Positions 47,115 through 56,408 of a stretch of 64,000 bases of DNA are shown here, piece by piece. Every line of letters starts with the position of its first letter. Positions within the stretch are counted from its first letter, which is position 1. Below the pieces are notes generated by a model that saw nothing but the letters and a program-made list of their open reading frames with translations, was not told the DNA's origin and made no database searches. This stretch comes from DASSUW01 sp963830725 (GTDB taxonomy: Bacteria > Actinomycetota > Thermoleophilia > Solirubrobacterales > Solirubrobacteraceae): contig CAWHNO010000017.1 of the NCBI GenBank assembly GCA_963830725.1, positions 62,001 to 126,000 of the forward strand, read 5' to 3'. Position numbers and translations under genes: made by a program.

Positions 47115-48173
47115 CTACGACCGCCGGCGAAAGCCGGTGGGCTCGGGGTCGGGGGTCAGCGGGCTCGGGGGAAGGCCGGGCTCGGGCTCGAGCGCGTCAT
47201 ACCCGGACGGCGCGATGTCGTTCGGGTCGCCGGGGTGGAACAGCGCGGCCAGGTACTGGATCTGGCCGCGGCCGGGGCCGAGCTCGAACTGGCCGCCACC
47301 GTAGGCGCCCATCCCGCGCTCGGCGCAGAAGTCGTATCCCTCGAACAGTGCGCGCACGCTCCCGAAGCGCGACGGCTTGAGGTTGACTGTGCGCGGGAGC
47401 ACCGGCATGGCGAGGATGTCGTCGGTCGAGTGGATCGGCGCGTCCCACGTGATGCGGTCGTTGAACGGCTCCAGCGCGGCGCGCGCCTCCGGCGACTCGA
47501 GGTCGGGGTCCTCGAGCCAGGCGTCCGGGAACGCCTCGGCGATCCGGCGGTAGAAGGCCGGGTCGGTCTCGGTGTCGACCGCCGTGCCCTTGTAGGTGCC
47601 CTTGAAGTCGATCGAGTCGACGGCGCCGGTGTCGATCAGCGCCTCGATCAGCTCGTCGTCCCAGTCGGGCGTGGCGTCGAGCTTGAAGCGCAGGTCCGGG
47701 TAGCGGGCGAGGCGGCTCGTGACCGGGGTGATGGTCGGCGGGTCGCCCATGCGCGAGGAGACCACGAAGGTGACCGGCTCGAGCTCGCGGCCGACCGCCG
47801 CGGCGAGCGAGGTGCCGGCCTGGCGCAGCGCAAGGTCGAGCGCCGCGCTCTCGAAGCCCCAGCGGCGGTAGTGGCGGTAGACCTCGCGGTCGGGGGCTCC
47901 CGCCGGGAAGAGGTCGAGCTCGCCCAGGTGCTCGGAGAAGCTGTCGAACGTCCACTCGCCGGCCAGCGGCAGCACCGGGCCGTGCTCCTGCTGCGCGAGC
48001 TGGAGCGCGCCCTCGTAGGTGACGTCCTCGCCGACGCCCTGCTCGCCGCCGCCGTGGATCCGGATCACCGTGGTGAGGCGCTCGAACCCGCTCGACACCG
48101 TGCGTGCGAGCCCTTCGAGCTCGTAGCCGTCGATCGTCAAGGGCAGGTCGGCGATGCGCTCGTAGGTGCTCAT
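47115..48173 (-). CDS. Enolase-superfamily-like protein
   Basis: The 352-residue protein looks like a divergent member of the enolase superfamily (mandelate racemase/muconate-lactonising group). Barrel-like strands carry FKLDATPDW, SIDFKGTYKG, WLEDPDLESPE and VNLKPSRFGSV, placed like the usual Lys, Asp/Glu metal ligands and second Lys. The N-terminal cap begins LPLTIDGYELEGLARTV. The substrate is not inferable. ATG 48173 follows TAGGCT by 7 nt (leaderless pattern). Confidence 0.7.
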   Translation of the reverse strand: MSTYERIADLPLTIDGYELEGLARTVSSGFERLTTVIRIHGGGEQGVGEDVTYEGALQLAQQEHGPVLPLAGEWTFDSFSEHLGELDLFPAGAPDREVYRHYRRWGFESAALDLALRQAGTSLAAAVGRELEPVTFVVSSRMGDPPTITPVTSRLARYPDLRFKLDATPDWDDELIEALIDTGAVDSIDFKGTYKGTAVDTETDPAFYRRIAEAFPDAWLEDPDLESPEARAALEPFNDRITWDAPIHSTDDILAMPVLPRTVNLKPSRFGSVRALFEGYDFCAERGMGAYGGGQFELGPGRGQIQYLAALFHPGDPNDIAPSGYDALEPEPGLPPSPLTPDPEPTGFRRRS

Positions 48174-48264
48174 CGCCTGCAGCCTACGGAACCGGCCGCT
48201 CGGCCAAGATCGTATGCGGCTACTCGCCGTCGCAAGCTCGGCGAGCGCCTTAGCATCCACGCCA

Positions 48265-50487
48265 GTGCTCGACGCGCTCGGGTTCTTCCTGCTGGTCGAG
48301 GTCGTCGGCCTCGCGGCCGTCCCGCTCGCCGGGCTCGCCTTCGGGCGTCTGCCGGGCGCGGGGCTCGGGTTCGCCAAGCCGCTCGGCCTGCTCCTCGTCA
48401 CGTGGGTGGTGTGGATGCTGGCGTCGGTCACGCCCGTTGCCTACGGAACCGGCACGATCATCGTCGTCGTCGCGCTGCTCGCCTTCGCCGGCGCGCTGAC
48501 CGCGGCGCGGCAGCGGACGCCGGCGGCACGGCTGAGCGAGCCGGGCGAGGGTTGGTGGGCGCGCCGGCGCGCGGAGTGGATCGGGGCGCGCGCGATGCCC
48601 GCCGACGACCCCGCGCGGCTGCGGCTGTGGCTCGGCTCGGAGGCCGTGTTCGCGGTCGCCTTCGCCGCGACGGTCCTGCTGGTCGCCTACTCGCCCGACG
48701 TGTGGGGGACCGAGAAGCCGATGGACATGGCGTTCGTGAACGCCTCGAACGCCTCGACCACGTTCCCGCCGCACGACCCCTGGATGGCCGGCGAGGAGCT
48801 CAACTACTACTACCTCGGCCACCTCGCGATGGCGATCGTGATCAAGGTCGTCGGCACCGCACCGGACGTCGGCTACAACCTCGCGTTCGCGCTGGTCGCG
48901 GCGCTCGCGGCGACCGCCGTGTTCACGCTCGCCGGCACGGTGTGGGCCGCCGCCCGGCCGCGGCTGTCGGGCGTCCGCGGCGGACCGGTGGCGGTCGGCG
49001 TCACGGCGGTCGTCGTGTGCCTCGTGCTCGGCAACCTCGCGGGCGTGCGCGAGTGGCTCGACGCGGCCGACCCGCCCGGCGACTACGACTGGTTCGCGCC
49101 GTCGCGCGTGGTCCCGGGGACGATCAACGAGTTCCCGTGGTTCTCGTTCCTGCTCGGCGACCTGCACGCCCACGTCCTCGCGCTGCCGTTCACCGTCGTG
49201 GCGCTCGCCTTCGCGCTCCAGATCGCGCTCGCCGGCCCGCGTTGGGACGCGGACCTGCGGGGCGTCGCCGAGGCGCTCGCCGCCGGGCTCGCGGTCGGCG
49301 TCCTGTACGCCGTCAACTCGTGGTCGTACCCGCTGACGGCCGGGCTTCTGGTGGCGGCCGTCGTCGTCTGGCTGCGCGATCCGCGAAGCGCCGGCGCGCG
49401 CGGCTACGCGGTCACCTGGCTGGCGCTCGTGCTGGCGGCGAGCGTCGTGCTCGTGCTGCCGTTCTGGCTCAACTTCAACCCGGCCGCGAGCGGGATCGCG
49501 CTCGTCGAGGAGCGCCGGCCGTTCGCGCGCTTCCTCGGCGACTTCGCGCTGCTGTACGGGATCTTCGCGGGCCTCCTCGCGGCCGCCTTCATCGCCCGCG
49601 TCCGCGCCGCGCGGCGGCCCGGCCGCACGCTCGCGTGGGGCGGCGTGGCCGCCATCTTCGCCGGCTCGCTGCTGGCGACCGCCGACCTGGCGGGCGCGCT
49701 CGTGCTCGCGCTGCTGCTCGCCGTCGCGGTCGGCGCGGCGCTCTCGCGCACTCTGGACGCGCCCGAGCGCTTCCTCTGGCTGCTGGTGAGCGGCGGCCTC
49801 GCGTGCGTGCTCGCACCCGAGCTGGTCTACGTCCGCGACGCGTTCGACGGCAGCGACCTGTTCCGCATGAACACGGTCTTCAAGCTCGGCTACCAGGCCT
49901 GGCTGCTGCTGGCCATCGCCGCCGCCTGCGCGCTGCCGTGGGCGAGCGCGCACCTGCCGCGGCGCGCATGGCCGGTGTGGGCGGCCGGCGCGGCCGTGCT
50001 GCTGCTGCTCGGCCTCGTCTATCCCTACGCGGGCACGTACGCCCGCAAGGGCGGCTTCGCGCGCTCGCCGTCGCTCGACGGCCTGGAGTGGCTACGCGCC
50101 AGCGCCCCCGGCGACCCGCCCGCGATCGACTGGCTGCGCGCCAACGCGCCCGGCGACGCGGTCGTGCTCGAGGCGGTGGGGGACGACTACTCGGCCTTCG
50201 GCCACGGGCGGATCTCGACCTTCACGGGCCGCGCGACCGTGCTGGGCTGGCCCGGCCACGAGCTCCAGTGGGACCACGAGCCGGGCGGGCGCGCGGAGGA
50301 CGTGCGCACCCTGTACACGACCGACGACCTCGAGCAGGCGCGCGAGCTGATCGGCCGCTACGGGATCGACTACGTCGTCCACGGGCCGATCGAGCGCACC
50401 ACCTACAGCGACGCCGGGCTCGGCAAGTGGGACGAGCTGGGCGAGCGCGTCTTCGATCGCGATGGCACGACGATCTGGCAGCTATAG
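48265..50487 (+). CDS. DUF2298 multi-pass membrane protein (probable glycosyltransferase)
   Basis: The 740-residue protein has a dozen or more membrane helices and the DUF2298 (Chlor_Arch_YYY) hallmarks: FVNASNASTTFPPHDPWMAG, LNYYYLGH, NEFPWFSFLLGDLHAHVLALPF and FRMNTVFKLGYQAWLL. A soluble C-terminal domain contains DYVVHGP and ends GTTIWQL. The family is thought to be a GT-C-like transferase using lipid-linked sugars and often co-occurs with the Agl23-type protein encoded next to it. GTG 48265 is chosen because TAGCAT ends 8 nt before it. Confidence 0.88.
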   Translation: MLDALGFFLLVEVVGLAAVPLAGLAFGRLPGAGLGFAKPLGLLLVTWVVWMLASVTPVAYGTGTIIVVVALLAFAGALTAARQRTPAARLSEPGEGWWARRRAEWIGARAMPADDPARLRLWLGSEAVFAVAFAATVLLVAYSPDVWGTEKPMDMAFVNASNASTTFPPHDPWMAGEELNYYYLGHLAMAIVIKVVGTAPDVGYNLAFALVAALAATAVFTLAGTVWAAARPRLSGVRGGPVAVGVTAVVVCLVLGNLAGVREWLDAADPPGDYDWFAPSRVVPGTINEFPWFSFLLGDLHAHVLALPFTVVALAFALQIALAGPRWDADLRGVAEALAAGLAVGVLYAVNSWSYPLTAGLLVAAVVVWLRDPRSAGARGYAVTWLALVLAASVVLVLPFWLNFNPAASGIALVEERRPFARFLGDFALLYGIFAGLLAAAFIARVRAARRPGRTLAWGGVAAIFAGSLLATADLAGALVLALLLAVAVGAALSRTLDAPERFLWLLVSGGLACVLAPELVYVRDAFDGSDLFRMNTVFKLGYQAWLLLAIAAACALPWASAHLPRRAWPVWAAGAAVLLLLGLVYPYAGTYARKGGFARSPSLDGLEWLRASAPGDPPAIDWLRANAPGDAVVLEAVGDDYSAFGHGRISTFTGRATVLGWPGHELQWDHEPGGRAEDVRTLYTTDDLEQARELIGRYGIDYVVHGPIERTTYSDAGLGKWDELGERVFDRDGTTIWQL

Positions 50488-50544
50488 GGGCATCCAACGG
50501 TGCCGTCGATCCATACCGAATGGCCCGCTGGGCGGGCACCCGCT

Positions 50545-52101
50545 TCATCGCTCGTAGAGCCACTCGGGCATGCCGCCCGTCGGGTTCCACGGCTCGCGGG
50601 CGGTGAACCAGCGCCACCAGTTCGACGGTGACATCGCGTCGTAGTCGCGCACCCACCAGACGCGGAACGGGAACTCGCGCGCCTCGTGCCCTGTCAGCTG
50701 CGAGCCGAGGCGATCGCGTGCGGCCTGCGTGAGGATGAGCACGTCGGAGTCCGGCGCGGAGGCCGTGGAGCCGGCGCCGAGCTCGACATAGCCCGCCGGC
50801 AGGTCGCGGAAGTACCACGCCCACGGGAACGTCGCGCCCTCGGAGGAGTCGACGGTGATCGAGGTCGGCTGCCGCTTCGCTCGCGCGACGACCTCGTCGG
50901 CCACGCGCTTGACGTCCTCCGACGACTGCGTCGAGACCAGCAGCTCGCGCGGGTCGGCGCGGTGGACGGCGTTGACCAGGAACGAGGCGTAGGCGGCGTA
51001 GGCGAAGCCCGCCACGACGACCACCGCGCCGAGCATGCCGAACCAGCGGCGGCGGGCGTTCCAGATCGACTGGACGCCGAGCCCGGCCAGCAGGATCAGC
51101 GGCAGCAGCGGGTGCAGCACGAGCCAGGCGAACTTCTCGCCCGCCCAGGAGTAGATGATCAGCGAGAGCGCGAAGCCCCAGATCAGGAACAGCCGCAGCA
51201 GCGTCGGGCGGCGCGCGGCGGAGACGGCTCCGATCGCGCCGAGCACCAGCACCGGCCACTCCACGCCGAACAGGACGACGAGGTAGAAGTTCCACGGCTC
51301 GCCGCCGCGACCGACCTCGTGCTGCCCCAGCCAGTAGTCGAGGCCGGTGTAGAGCCCGCGCACGCCGTCGGGGTTGGTGAGGAAGGTCGTGAAGAGGACG
51401 GTGTAGACGCCGAGGAAGGCGGCCAGCGCCCAGCCCCACGCCTCCAGACCGACCGCGCGGATCGGGTCGATCAGCGCCCGCCGCCACGGCGAGATCAGCA
51501 CGACCGCGAAGAACGTGAAGGCGACGAAGCCGGTGATGAAGGTCGTCTCCTTGATCGCGAAGCTCGCCGCGAGCAGGGCGCCGATCAGCGCGGGCTGGTA
51601 GCGACGCGGACGGTCGAGGAAGCGGAAGGCCACGACGACGAGCGCCAGCGTGATCGCGGCGAAGTAGATGTCCTCGCGCGCGAAGCGCGAGAAGTACAGG
51701 TACGACGGCCCGAACGCGAGCAGCGCCGCGGCGGCGAACGCGCCGGCGCGGCCGAGCTGCGCGCGCAGCAGGTAGGGGAGGGGCACCATCAGCGTGCCCA
51801 TCAGGACCGGGGCCAGCCGCGCCGTGAAGTCCGAGTCGCCGAACAGGCCGAACAACCCGGCCGTCAGGTAGAAGCGCAGCGGCCCGTGCAACAGCGGGTT
51901 GTACTCGTAGTCGCCCTGCGTCAGGAAGAGCCAGGAGAAGTAGGCGTCCTGGCTCTCGTCGTGGTGGAACGGGCGGTCGCCGAGGTCGATCAGCCGCAGG
52001 ACGAGGGCGATCAGCACCAGCACCGCGTAGGCGGCCAGCTCGCCGCGCGGACGGCGCGACCGCGGCGGCGCCGGCTCGGCCTCCGCCAGCGTCGTCGCCA
52101 T
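50545..52101 (-). CDS. Agl23/TIGR03663-family membrane protein (GT39-like)
   Basis: The 518-residue polytopic protein resembles dolichyl-phosphate-mannose transferase folds: LIDLGDRPFHHDESQDAYFSWL contains the His/Asp catalytic-type motif of GT-C enzymes, then EYNPLLHGPLRFY, PSYLYFSRFAREDIYFA and FAIKETTFITGF. NCBI calls this family flippase activity-associated Agl23. It overlaps the adjacent lipid-flippase-like gene and faces the DUF2298 gene, a partnership seen in other phyla. The glycan made is unknown. Confidence 0.85.
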   Translation of the reverse strand: MATTLAEAEPAPPRSRRPRGELAAYAVLVLIALVLRLIDLGDRPFHHDESQDAYFSWLFLTQGDYEYNPLLHGPLRFYLTAGLFGLFGDSDFTARLAPVLMGTLMVPLPYLLRAQLGRAGAFAAAALLAFGPSYLYFSRFAREDIYFAAITLALVVVAFRFLDRPRRYQPALIGALLAASFAIKETTFITGFVAFTFFAVVLISPWRRALIDPIRAVGLEAWGWALAAFLGVYTVLFTTFLTNPDGVRGLYTGLDYWLGQHEVGRGGEPWNFYLVVLFGVEWPVLVLGAIGAVSAARRPTLLRLFLIWGFALSLIIYSWAGEKFAWLVLHPLLPLILLAGLGVQSIWNARRRWFGMLGAVVVVAGFAYAAYASFLVNAVHRADPRELLVSTQSSEDVKRVADEVVARAKRQPTSITVDSSEGATFPWAWYFRDLPAGYVELGAGSTASAPDSDVLILTQAARDRLGSQLTGHEAREFPFRVWWVRDYDAMSPSNWWRWFTAREPWNPTGGMPEWLYER

Positions 52102-53132
52102 CAGCCGCGCGCCTCGAGCCGCGCCATGCGCAGGCGGGCGAGCCCGCCATAGCGCGCGGCGAGCAGCACGAGCCCGACGATCGTGATCGGGACGACGATG
52201 ATGAAGCGCAGCATCACGATGTACGCGACGGCCTGGGCCCCGGTCCCGCCGAGCGCCCTGATCCCGAGGATCGCCGCCGCGTCCTGCGTGCCCGCGTACG
52301 CCGGGCCGGAGGGCACGAGCGAGAAGACCGAGGCGAGGGCGACGATGTAGAGGCCCTCGATCGGGTCCATGCCGAAGCCGACGGCCGCGGCCGCCGCCAT
52401 CCACACGCCGGCCTCGATCGCCCAGATCAGCACGGTGAGGCCGAGCAGGAGCAGACCGTGGTGCGCCCGCCGCAGGCCGAGCGTGGCCGAGGCGATCGGG
52501 GCGAGAAAGTCCATCATCCGCTCGTTCCGGCGCACGACCAGGTAGCCGGCCACGCCGGCGATCGCGAGCCCGGCGACCACCAGCGCGATGATCTCGACGC
52601 TGCGGGCCCCGACCTCGCCGAGCAGCCCGTAGCCGACGATCACGAAGATCGCCACGAGCACGGCGATGTCCAGCAGCCGCTCGGCGAGCAGCGTGCCGAC
52701 CACGGTGCGGATCGAGGTGGCGGCGCGCGGCGCCATCAGCACCGCGCGGATGGCGTCGCCGGCGCGTGCCGGGAGCACGTTGTTGCCCATGTAACCCACG
52801 CACGTGAGCGCATACGTGTCCACGCGGTGCGGCACGGCGCCCTCGTCGACCAGCAGCCGCTGCCAGCGCTCCGAGCGCACGACGGTGGCGAGCCCATAGA
52901 GCACGATCGCTCCGACCAGCGCCGCCAGCTCGGTGCCGCTGGAGGGAAGGTCGGGCGGCTCCTGCCGCGACGCCCACCAGACCACGCCGGCGACCGCCAG
53001 GAGCGAGACGGCGAGGCCGAGCCAGGACAGCCGCGAGCCGGGCCGCCGCTGCTCGCCGGGCGGCGCCCCGTGCACGGGTGCGGGCGGCGAGGCCGCCTGC
53101 TCTGGTGCTGGAGTCGGAGTGCTCGGCTCCAC
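52101..53132 (-). CDS. Flippase-like domain protein (lysylphosphatidylglycerol synthase TM family)
   Basis: This integral membrane protein of 343 residues has about eight helices and the family blocks NNVLPARAGDAIRAVLM, GTLLAERLLDIAVL, and SLVPSGPAYAGTQDAAAILGI. These match PF03706 proteins, which include glycolipid flippase-like subunits. A Pro-rich cytoplasmic tail (first 30 residues) precedes the first helix. GTG 53132 is the likely start. The stop shares bases with the Agl23-like start, so the two act together. Confidence 0.85.
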   Translation of the reverse strand: MEPSTPTPAPEQAASPPAPVHGAPPGEQRRPGSRLSWLGLAVSLLAVAGVVWWASRQEPPDLPSSGTELAALVGAIVLYGLATVVRSERWQRLLVDEGAVPHRVDTYALTCVGYMGNNVLPARAGDAIRAVLMAPRAATSIRTVVGTLLAERLLDIAVLVAIFVIVGYGLLGEVGARSVEIIALVVAGLAIAGVAGYLVVRRNERMMDFLAPIASATLGLRRAHHGLLLLGLTVLIWAIEAGVWMAAAAAVGFGMDPIEGLYIVALASVFSLVPSGPAYAGTQDAAAILGIRALGGTGAQAVAYIVMLRFIIVVPITIVGLVLLAARYGGLARLRMARLEARG

Positions 53133-53191
53133 GGTGAGAGGATGGCAGCGCCACCGCAACCCCGGCGCACCGTCACTGTTGGGGACTGACG

Positions 53192-54316
53192 ATGCGTGCC
53201 CTCCTGATCGCCGCCACCGTGCTCCTGCTCGCGCCGGCCGGAGCCTCGGCCGCCGACGTCGTGATCGACGGCCGGGGCTGGGGCCACGGGGTCGGGCTGT
53301 CGCAGTGGGGCGCCCACGGCTTCGCGCTGCGCGAGGGCCGCGACCACCAGTGGATCCTCGCGCACTACTACACCGGCAGCGAGTACGGCACGGCGCCCGG
53401 CGCGCGCATGCGCGTGCGCCTCAAGCGCGCTCGCGCGCCGAAGCTCAGCGGGGCCACGCGGGCGGTGTCCGGCGGCCGCCGTATCCGGCTGCGAGAGGAC
53501 CGCGGCTACCGCTTCCAGGCGCTCGGCCCGGACCGCGTGACGGTGATCGACGCGACGACGGGCCGCACCCGCGCCCGCCTGCGGACGCCGGTGACCGTCA
53601 GCGGCGGTTCGAGCACGATCCTTCACGGCAGCGCGGAGAACTTCGTCAGCAGCGGCGCCTATCGCGGCCGGATGGTGCTCGAGCGCGAGGGCTCCAGGGT
53701 GCTCGCCGTCAACCACGTCGTGCTCGAGCACTACCTGTACGGCGTCGTGCCCGCCGAGATGCCGGCGGACTGGCCCGAGGAGGCGCTCAAGGCGCAGGCC
53801 GTCGTGGCGCGCTCCTACGCGCTCACCAGCCGCGCGGCGAGCGGGGTGTTCGACGTCTACGCCGACGTCCGCTCGCAGGTCTACAGCGGCGTGACCGGCG
53901 AGGTGCCGTCGACGACCGCGGCCGTCCGCGCCACGCGCGGCCGTGTCGTCACCGTGGGCGGCCGGGTCGCGCAGACGTTCTTCTTCTCCACCTCCGGCGG
54001 TCGCACGGCGTCCAACGAGGAGGGATTCGGCGGGTCGCCGCTCTCCTACCTGCGCTCGGTCGAGGACCCGTACGACGTGCTCTCGCCGGTGCACACCTGG
54101 ACGGCGCGCTTCAGCGCGAGCGAGGCACGGCGGCGGCTCCGCGGTATGACCGCCGGGCGGCTGCGGGGGCTGGAGGTCGAGAGCCGGACGCCGTCGGGGC
54201 GTGCGGCGACCGTGCTGGTGCGCGGGAGTGGTGGCGATCGCGTGGTGTCGGCGGCCTCGGTCCGGACCGCGCTGGGGCTGCGCAGCACCTGGATCGAGCG
54301 GATCGCCGGGCCGTAG
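53192..54316 (+). CDS. SpoIID/LytB-domain exported protein
   Basis: The 374-residue protein has a signal peptide (LLIAATVLLLAPAGASA), an early GRGWGHGVGLSQWGAHGFA motif, and a SpoIID core (LEHYLYGVVPAEMPADWPEEALKAQAVVARSYA, FFSTSGGRTASNEEGF). SpoIID proteins are glycan-strand lytic transglycosylases in spore formers. In non-sporulating actinobacteria they are presumed cell-wall hydrolases. A diverged copy of the long repeat starts at its stop codon. Confidence 0.88.
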   Translation: MRALLIAATVLLLAPAGASAADVVIDGRGWGHGVGLSQWGAHGFALREGRDHQWILAHYYTGSEYGTAPGARMRVRLKRARAPKLSGATRAVSGGRRIRLREDRGYRFQALGPDRVTVIDATTGRTRARLRTPVTVSGGSSTILHGSAENFVSSGAYRGRMVLEREGSRVLAVNHVVLEHYLYGVVPAEMPADWPEEALKAQAVVARSYALTSRAASGVFDVYADVRSQVYSGVTGEVPSTTAAVRATRGRVVTVGGRVAQTFFFSTSGGRTASNEEGFGGSPLSYLRSVEDPYDVLSPVHTWTARFSASEARRRLRGMTAGRLRGLEVESRTPSGRAATVLVRGSGGDRVVSAASVRTALGLRSTWIERIAGP

Positions 54317-54462
54317 GTCAACTGCGGCTGGGTGGGGAGGCTGGCTGGATCGGCCGCTCGCCCTGGCGCATTGACCGGTTTATCGCTCCACGGTCACAAA
54401 CCCGCCACTCGACCCGTCGCGGCCTCGATCCCGCCTCCCTACATGCCCGAAGTTCGTCCCTC
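54316..54462. repeat. Diverged intergenic repeat, copy C
   Basis: The left end (54316-54337) matches the outer arm of copies A and B (TCAACTGCGGCTGGGT). The centre keeps TGACCG...CGGTCA (54371-54396). The right end (54435-54462, CTCCCTACATGCCCGAAGTTCG) is only a rough complement. A similar right end occurs near 19375-19400 upstream of miaB. It fills the gap between SpoIID and the metallo-hydrolase. Confidence 0.65.
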
Positions 54463-55192
54463 AGCTCGGCCCGGCTTCGCGCGCCCGAGCCACCGCAGCG
54501 TCCACCCCCGAGGTCCACGGATCGCCGTGACCCACCAGCAGGGCGCCCACGTCGATCGGCTCGATCCGCCCGAGCGACTCCATCGCCTGGGCGTTCGAGT
54601 ACGAGAACGCGCCGGGCATGATCTGCGGGCCCGGACGGCCCGTGAGCGGGTTCCAGGTGCAGAGGGCGTCGCCGGCGAGCAGCGCGCCCTGCGCGGCGAA
54701 GTGGAAGACGACGTGCCCGGGCGAGTGGCCCGGCGTGTGGATCGCGCGCGGGCGGCCCGGCACGTCGAGCTCGCCCTCGCCGAACGGCGTGACCTCGGCG
54801 ATCTTCGGCGTCTTGGCGGCGCCGGCGCGAGCGCCCATGACGAGCAGCCGCCAGGTCGCGCGGTGGCGGAAGTACGGCAGCATGCTCCCCTCGCGCGGAT
54901 GGTTCTTGCCGGTCCGCGCCTGCTCGGCGTCGCGTTCGTGGACCCGGACGGGCACGCCGGCCTGGCGGACCGGCTCGGCGATGCCGACGTGGTCGCCGTG
55001 CGCGTGGGTGAGCAGCAGGGCATCGATGTCCGCGATCGCCCGGCCGCGTTCCCGCAGGAACGTCTCGAGCTGTTCGTGGAACGCGGGCAGGCCGGCGTCC
55101 ACGAGCGTGAGCCCGCCGTCCGCCTCGACGAGGTAGAAGTTGACGAACTCGTTGCCCAGCCGGTGGATCCCGGGCGCGACCTCGGTGGCCAT
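54461..55192 (-). CDS. Metallo-beta-lactamase-fold hydrolase
   Basis: The 243-residue enzyme has the binuclear zinc motif LTHAHGDHVG, plus AIHTPGHSPGHVVFH, LLAGDALCT and a C-terminal LVGHGDPW. The group includes glyoxalase II-like and quorum-quenching hydrolases; the substrate is unknown. ATG 55192 lies 6 nt after TACGTT (55204-55199), which suits a leaderless start; GTG 55198 is an alternative. Confidence 0.9.
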   Translation of the reverse strand: MATEVAPGIHRLGNEFVNFYLVEADGGLTLVDAGLPAFHEQLETFLRERGRAIADIDALLLTHAHGDHVGIAEPVRQAGVPVRVHERDAEQARTGKNHPREGSMLPYFRHRATWRLLVMGARAGAAKTPKIAEVTPFGEGELDVPGRPRAIHTPGHSPGHVVFHFAAQGALLAGDALCTWNPLTGRPGPQIMPGAFSYSNAQAMESLGRIEPIDVGALLVGHGDPWTSGVDAAVARAREAGPS

Positions 55193-55204
55193 GGCCACAA
55201 CGTA

Positions 55205-55231
55205 ACCGGGTTCGAATCCCGTTGGACGCCC
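55205..55231 (+). other. tRNA 3'-end-like fragment
   Basis: The sequence contains a T-arm-like GGGTTCGAATCCC followed by an acceptor-like GACGCCCA. No D-arm, anticodon arm or matching 5' acceptor strand exists upstream; that region codes for the metallo-hydrolase start. It could be a relic of tRNA-targeted integration or chance. Confidence 0.3.
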
Positions 55232-55261
55232 AGGAGGTCATCCGGTACCGTTCCCGGACCG

Positions 55262-55378
55262 ATGGCAAGCCGCCTCTACCTGCCCGCCAAGCCCATGCCC
55301 GCCGCCGCGGGTCATATGTGGGTGGAGGCGCGGCCGTTCGCCATCCTCACGTCGAACGACCAGCCGCGCGGCACTTAG
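55262..55378 (+). CDS. Possible 38-residue small ORF
   Basis: ATG 55262 opens a short frame (MASRLYLPAKPMPAAAGHM) that ends at TAG 55376-55378 just before the next gene. It has no ribosome binding site I trust and no known domain. It may be a leader peptide, the N-terminus of a truncated gene, or nothing. Confidence 0.25.
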   Translation: MASRLYLPAKPMPAAAGHMWVEARPFAILTSNDQPRGT

Positions 55379-55393
55379 CGGACGGAGCCTCTC

Positions 55394-56386
55394 ATGACCC
55401 CGTCCGCGCAGACCGCGGGCGGGCGTCGAGTGAGGCGCTGGACCCGCGAACTCATCATCGAGAAGATCCTCGAGTGGGACGCCCGCTACGGCGAGCCGCC
55501 CTGCTCGGCTGACTGGAACCCGTCGCTGGCCCGCTGGCGCGCGCAGGAGTGGCGCGCCGAGCGCTACCGCGAGGGTGTCTGGCCCTCGACCAACGCCGCC
55601 AAGCGTCCCGTTCGGTGGCTCCTTCGACGCTGCCATCAGGGCGGCGGGGTTGGAGCCGCACCGTCCGGGGCCGCGGCGCGCGGCGGGCGAGGCGAAGCCT
55701 CTGGTCGAGCCGCGAGATGACGCGATCGCCGGCCGTGGCCGTGCGGCGCGCGACGATGTCGTCGCCATGCGGCGCGCGACGACGATGTTGCCGGCCCTGC
55801 GCGCGCCGCGGGCGAGACCGCACGGCGCGATCTCGCGGCCGCGCTCGACCGCGCCCGCCGCGCCGAGGCTCGTGCGGCCGCACTGGAGCGCGAGCTGCTG
55901 GTCGCCGAGGCCCGGGCCGAGCGCGCCGAGTCGAAGTCGGCCGACGCGCGCCGGCGTGCGCGCCGCGCAAGCGAGCCGGCGGGTCGCGCCGGTCGTGCCC
56001 GCGAGCGCGTGCGCGTGGCCCGCCGTGACGCCCGTACCGACGCGCTCGAGCGCCTCGAAGCCGTGATCGCCGATGCCGACGCGCGCATCCGCGCGAGCGA
56101 CGACCAGGCCGAGGCGGCCGTGCGCGACGCCGCCGAGGCGCGTCGTGCCGCCGCGGCGGCCGATCGCCGCGCGCGCGAGCTGAGCGCGCTGGTGGCCGAC
56201 GGTCAGCGGCGCCTCACGGCCGAGGAGCTGAGCGCGCTGCGCGCCGGCGGGCCGTCCGGCCCCACGGTGCTGGCCGCGGCGTTGCGGCGACTCGCCAAGG
56301 CGCGCGCGGCCGGCGACCGCGGCGGTCTGCGCTCCGCGCTCGGCGAGATCGCCTCGGCGGCCGTGCGCTGGCACGACCGGCTCTGA
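55394..56386 (+). CDS. HNH-associated repeat plus coiled-coil protein (frame interrupted)
   Basis: From ATG 55394 the N-terminus RRWTRELIIEKILEWDARYGEPPCSADWNP...WPSTNAA, continued after an extra G at 55610 as FGGSFDAAIRAAGLEPH, is a homing-endonuclease-associated repeat (PF18780-like DNA-binding helix pair). After at least one more shift near 55690-55790, a long Ala/Arg/Glu coiled coil follows (LAAALDRARRAEARAAALERELL, then ALERLEAVIADADARI) to TGA 56386. No nuclease domain is visible. The function is unknown; similar short proteins are frequent in Solirubrobacterales as far as I recall. Confidence 0.55.
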
Positions 56387-56408
56387 CACGCCTTCCCTCC
56401 CCAGACCC

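Noticed and set aside
48250..49953. Antisense open frame of 567 codons opposite the DUF2298 gene
   Set aside because: Arg/Gly/Asp/Glu-rich shadow composition with no domain; the plus-strand membrane protein is clear.
55130..55231. Complete tRNA gene
   Set aside because: Only a T-arm and partial acceptor are recognisable; no D-arm, anticodon loop or 5' acceptor strand pairs with them.
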